6,798 bases of DNA, from contig JBMNQG010000074.1 of NCBI GenBank assembly GCA_050944015.1, positions 1-6,798 on the forward strand, in the 5' to 3' direction. This DNA comes from DUOX01 sp050944015 (GTDB lineage Bacteria > Bacillota > Clostridia > Oscillospirales > Oscillospiraceae). A program made the position numbers and the translations under genes. This document shows positions 4,191 to 6,798 of the stretch, one piece after another (the stretch's first letter is position 1; every line of letters starts with the position of its first letter). The notes beneath the pieces were generated by a model, which saw nothing but the letters and a program-made list of their open reading frames with translations, ran no database searches and was not told where the DNA came from.

Positions 4191-6605
4191 GTGAAATACG
4201 ACTTTAAACGTATTGAGAAAAAATGGCAGGAGAAATGGGATAAAGAGAAGACATTCGCAGCCATAACAGGGGATAAGACAAGGCCCAAATATTACTGCCT
4301 TGTGGAGTTCCCATATCCTTCCGGGGAGGGTCTGCACGTCGGCCACCCCAGGCCCTACACCGCTATGGACATTATAGCCAGAAAGCGCAGGATGGAGGGC
4401 TACAACGTACTTTTCCCAATAGGATTTGACGCCTTTGGCCTGCCTACGGAAAACTATGCAATTAAGCATCACATGCATCCCCGAAAGGTAACTGAGCGCA
4501 ATATAGCGCGCTTTACAAGCCAGCTTAAAATGCTGGGATTCAGTTTCGACTGGGACAGATGCGTGGATACTACAGACCCCAAGTATTACAAGTGGACGCA
4601 GTGGATTTTCCTTCAGCTTTATAAGCACGGGCTTGCCTACAAGGCCAAGATGCCCGTCAACTGGTGCACCTCCTGTAAATGCGTCCTTGCAAACGAAGAG
4701 GTTGTAAACGGCGTCTGCGAGCGCTGCGGCAGCGAGGTTGTCAGGCGCGAGAAGAGTCAGTGGATGCTGAAAATAACCGACTATGCCGAGCGCCTCATTG
4801 AAGATTTGGAGACCGTGGACTTCATTGAGCGGGTGAAAATACAGCAGCGCAACTGGATTGGCCGCAGCACCGGCACCGAGGTGGTGTTTTCCACAACCGC
4901 CGGGAACGATTTATTGGTCTTTACCACCCGGCCGGACACCCTTTTTGGGGCAACATATATGGTGATGGCGCCGGAGCACGAGCTGATAGAAAAATGGGCT
5001 CCGCTTCTGGAAAACATCGACGAAGTAAGGGAGTATCAGGCGGCTGCGGCTAAAAAATCGGATTTTGAGCGCACCGAAATGCAGAAGGAAAAAACCGGTG
5101 TAATGCTGAAGGGCGTCTCTGCGATTAATCCCGCAACCGGCGAAGAAATTCCCATATTCATTTCCGACTACGTCCTTTCCAGCTACGGGACCGGAGCCAT
5201 AATGGCCGTTCCCGGCCACGACTCCCGCGACTGGGAGTTTGCGAAAAAGTTCGGCCTCCCCATAGTGGAAGTAGTTGCCGGCGGCGATGTGACGAAGGAA
5301 GCGTACACCGACTGCGAAAGCGGCGTAATGGTCAATTCCGGCTTTTTAAACGGCCTGCCCGTCAAGGAAGCGATACCCAGAATGATAAGCTGGCTTGAAG
5401 ACAGGGGACTGGGCAAGGAGAAGGTTAACTACAAGCTCCGGGACTGGGTGTTCTCCCGCCAGCGCTATTGGGGCGAGCCCATCCCTCTCGTTTACTGTGA
5501 AAAATGCGGCTGGGTCCCCCTACCGGAGGACCAGCTGCCTCTAGAGCTCCCGGAGATGGAGAGCTATGAGCCCACTGACACAGGAGAGAGCCCCCTTTCG
5601 GCAATTACGGACTGGGTAAATACCACGTGTCCCAAATGCGGCGGGCCAGCCAAGCGCGAGACCGATACCATGCCCCAGTGGGCCGGCTCAAGCTGGTACT
5701 TCCTCCGTTACATGGACCCGCACAATGACGAGGCCCTTGTGAGCAAGGAGGCCATAGATTACTGGAAGCGCGTAGACTGGTACAACGGCGGCATGGAGCA
5801 CACCACCCTGCACTTGCTGTACAGCCGTTTCTGGCACAAGTTCCTTTATGACATCGGCGTTGTTCCGACTCCCGAGCCTTACGCCAAGCGCACCAGCCAC
5901 GGCATGATCCTTGGCGAGGGCGGGGAGAAGATGTCCAAGTCCCGCGGCAATGTGGTAAACCCCAACGAAATTGTGGATGAGTTCGGGGCGGACACCCTGA
6001 GGCTTTATATAATGTTTATTGGCGACTTCGAAAAGGCCGTGCCCTGGTCCTCCACCGCGGTGAAGGGCTGCAAGCGCTTCCTGGACAGGGTTTGGAACCT
6101 TGCTGAAACTCCCCTTAACGGCGACGGCTACTCCGCCGCCAACGAGTCTGCAATCCACCGCACCATCAAAAAAGTGGGCGAGGATATTGACTCAATGAAA
6201 TTTAACACGGCCATTGCCGCTCTCATGAGCCTTGTCAATCAGTTCTACGAGAACAAGCCAAGCCGCGGGGATATGAAAACCTTCCTAACCCTGCTGTCTC
6301 CCTTCGCGCCCCATATTGCCGAGGAGCTTTGGGAAATCCAGGGCTTTGGAGGCATGGCCTGCCGGCAGCCCTGGCTCAAGTACGACGAGGCCAAGACCAT
6401 GGACGCGGAAAAGGAGATAGCCGTTCAGGTAAACGGCAAGCTCAGGTCCGTTATTGTAGTGCCTGTGGATTCCGAGGATTCGGCAGTCGTTGAGGCAGCC
6501 TGCGCTGACGAAAAAATAGTGCGCATTATGGAGGGCATGGAGCTTGTCAAATATATAGTTGTCAAGAACAAGCTGGTAAACCTCATAATTAGACCCAAGA
6601 ACTAA
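4191..6605 (+). CDS. leuS: Leucyl-tRNA synthetase (class I)
   Basis: This 804-residue cytosolic enzyme activates leucine with ATP and charges tRNA-Leu. Numbered from GTG 4191, the class I signature HVGH is at 49-52 and KMSKS at 580-584. The first Cys cluster is C159/C162 with C176/C179. The CP1 editing domain covers about 220-385, with the Thr-rich TTRPDTLFGATYMVMAPEH (245-263) and GTGAIMAVPGHDSRD (333-347), so proofreading of mischarged tRNA looks intact. A second Cys cluster is C436/C439 with C480/C483. GGMEHTTLHLLYSRFWHKFLYD (533-554) is the leucine-specific catalytic-core stretch. The anticodon-binding helices and the C-terminal domain (VQVNGKLRSVIVV, 745-757) finish the protein. Length fits bacterial LeuRS (about 800-870). 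The start choice follows the SD at 4175; a start at 4173 would add six residues (810 total). IleRS and ValRS are excluded by the leucine-type HIGH region and C-terminal domain. Confidence 0.97.
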   Translation: MKYDFKRIEKKWQEKWDKEKTFAAITGDKTRPKYYCLVEFPYPSGEGLHVGHPRPYTAMDIIARKRRMEGYNVLFPIGFDAFGLPTENYAIKHHMHPRKVTERNIARFTSQLKMLGFSFDWDRCVDTTDPKYYKWTQWIFLQLYKHGLAYKAKMPVNWCTSCKCVLANEEVVNGVCERCGSEVVRREKSQWMLKITDYAERLIEDLETVDFIERVKIQQRNWIGRSTGTEVVFSTTAGNDLLVFTTRPDTLFGATYMVMAPEHELIEKWAPLLENIDEVREYQAAAAKKSDFERTEMQKEKTGVMLKGVSAINPATGEEIPIFISDYVLSSYGTGAIMAVPGHDSRDWEFAKKFGLPIVEVVAGGDVTKEAYTDCESGVMVNSGFLNGLPVKEAIPRMISWLEDRGLGKEKVNYKLRDWVFSRQRYWGEPIPLVYCEKCGWVPLPEDQLPLELPEMESYEPTDTGESPLSAITDWVNTTCPKCGGPAKRETDTMPQWAGSSWYFLRYMDPHNDEALVSKEAIDYWKRVDWYNGGMEHTTLHLLYSRFWHKFLYDIGVVPTPEPYAKRTSHGMILGEGGEKMSKSRGNVVNPNEIVDEFGADTLRLYIMFIGDFEKAVPWSSTAVKGCKRFLDRVWNLAETPLNGDGYSAANESAIHRTIKKVGEDIDSMKFNTAIAALMSLVNQFYENKPSRGDMKTFLTLLSPFAPHIAEELWEIQGFGGMACRQPWLKYDEAKTMDAEKEIAVQVNGKLRSVIVVPVDSEDSAVVEAACADEKIVRIMEGMELVKYIVVKNKLVNLIIRPKN

Positions 6606-6611
6606 AATTTC

Positions 6612-6640
6612 TTGACAAGATTCTTGCCAGCACTTATAAT
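6612..6640 (+). promoter_or_regulatory. Consensus sigma-A promoter for rpsU
   Basis: TTGACA (-35, 6612-6617) and TATAAT (-10, 6635-6640) both match consensus exactly and are separated by the optimal 17 bases. Transcription should start around 6646-6648, giving a leader of about 64 bases. The -35 begins only 6 bases after the leuS stop codon. This is the only strong promoter I can identify in the window, and its strength suits an abundant ribosomal protein. Confidence 0.9.
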
Positions 6641-6653
6641 GTTAACGTTAAAA
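6640..6653 (+). promoter_or_regulatory. cre-like / LacI-family operator-like palindrome at the rpsU start site
   Basis: TGTTAACGTTAAAA contains the perfect 10-base palindrome TTAACGTTAA (6642-6651) with a central CG, as in LacI-family operators. It agrees with 12 of 14 positions of the catabolite-responsive element consensus TGWAARCGYTWNCW. It abuts the -10 box and covers the expected +1, where a bound repressor would block initiation. A short AT-rich palindrome can arise by chance, so this is a candidate only. Confidence 0.4.
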
Positions 6654-6693
6654 GCCATGTTTGGTGGCCCTTAAAGCGCCTATGTGGCGTATT

Positions 6694-6703
6694 GGAGGGA
6701 GGG
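6694..6703 (+). promoter_or_regulatory. Strong Shine-Dalgarno site of rpsU
   Basis: GGAGGGAGGG ends 7 bases before the ATG at 6711. It offers two overlapping matches to the anti-SD sequence, which is consistent with high expression. Upstream in the leader are two small potential hairpins: GCCA/TGGC (6654-6657 with 6665-6668) and GCGCC/GGCGT (6676-6680 with 6686-6690). Confidence 0.85.
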
Positions 6704-6710
6704 ATATAAG

Positions 6711-6798
6711 ATGGCAGAAGTCCATGTCAAAGAGAACGAATCTTTGGATAGCGCCCTTAAACGTTTTAAGCGTAGTTGCGCTAAGGCTGGCGTTTTGT
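6711..6798 (+). CDS. rpsU: 30S ribosomal protein bS21 (partial, N-terminal 29 codons)
   Basis: The start and first 29 residues of bS21 are present; the gene runs off the window (the family is about 58-70 residues). bS21 sits on the 30S platform near the 3' end of 16S rRNA and helps mRNA binding and initiation. VKENESLDSALKRFKR (6-21) followed by SCAKAGVL (22-29) is diagnostic: family members start with an E.xVKENES.xxALRRFKR-type helix and then a Cys-Ala-.-.-Gly segment. A strong SD and a consensus promoter precede it, so it is probably transcribed separately from leuS. The codon mix (for example AAA CGT TTT AAG CGT) is less GC-rich than leuS, as is usual for small basic ribosomal proteins. 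Confidence 0.95.
   Translation, partial: MAEVHVKENESLDSALKRFKRSCAKAGVL

Noticed and set aside
5688..6158. Minus-strand 156-codon frame opposite leuS.
   Set aside because: It lies entirely within conserved leuS motifs (including KMSKS), so it is explained by codon bias on the sense strand.
1..6798. Mobile elements, CRISPR repeats, tRNA/rRNA genes, toxin-antitoxin or defence genes.
   Set aside because: Almost all of the sequence is accounted for by recognised housekeeping genes. No terminal inverted repeats, regularly spaced direct repeats or RNA gene signatures were seen.

Overview
The window is a dense housekeeping segment from what looks like a moderately GC-rich member of the Clostridia (Firmicutes). 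The evidence is gene order, protein style and Gram-positive-type signals. YhbY - NadD - YqeK - RsfS is the order known from Bacillus subtilis (yqeI-nadD-yqeK-yqeL). A LytR-CpsA-Psr cell-wall protein inside that cluster, and leuS after it, are arrangements I associate with Clostridia. A more precise placement (for example an Oscillospiraceae-like lineage) is only a guess. All visible genes are on the + strand.

Layout. Positions 1-102 hold the last codons of ftsY (signal recognition particle receptor). This overlaps rdgB (99-710, house-cleaning XTP/dITP pyrophosphatase) by ATGA. After a 33-base gap come yhbY (744-1058, CRM-domain ribosome-assembly protein) and then one ORF that joins NadD to YqeK (1055-2230). 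An LCP-family ligase with a long Gly/Ser tail follows (2227-3750), then rsfS (3774-4130, ribosomal silencing factor). A 60-base gap with a short terminator-like hairpin leads to leuS (leucyl-tRNA synthetase, best start GTG 4191, stop 6605). Directly after leuS is a consensus sigma-A promoter (6612-6640) with a cre-like palindrome over its expected start point. It drives rpsU (bS21), whose first 29 codons are in the window.

How the genes fit together. Three ATGA overlaps and short gaps suggest one long transcript from at least ftsY to rsfS, possibly into leuS. The themes are protein targeting (FtsY), nucleotide hygiene (RdgB, YqeK), NAD synthesis (NadD), large-subunit assembly and silencing (YhbY, RsfS), tRNA charging (LeuS) and wall-polymer attachment (LCP). 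rpsU appears to be a separate, strongly promoted unit.

I do not see a defence system, mobile element, CRISPR array, tRNA, rRNA or recognisable riboswitch. There is no gene-free stretch longer than about 105 bases. The points most worth a second look are the NadD-YqeK fusion and its degenerate NadD signature, an abrupt composition step inside that ORF near position 1800, and the operator-like palindrome at the rpsU start site.
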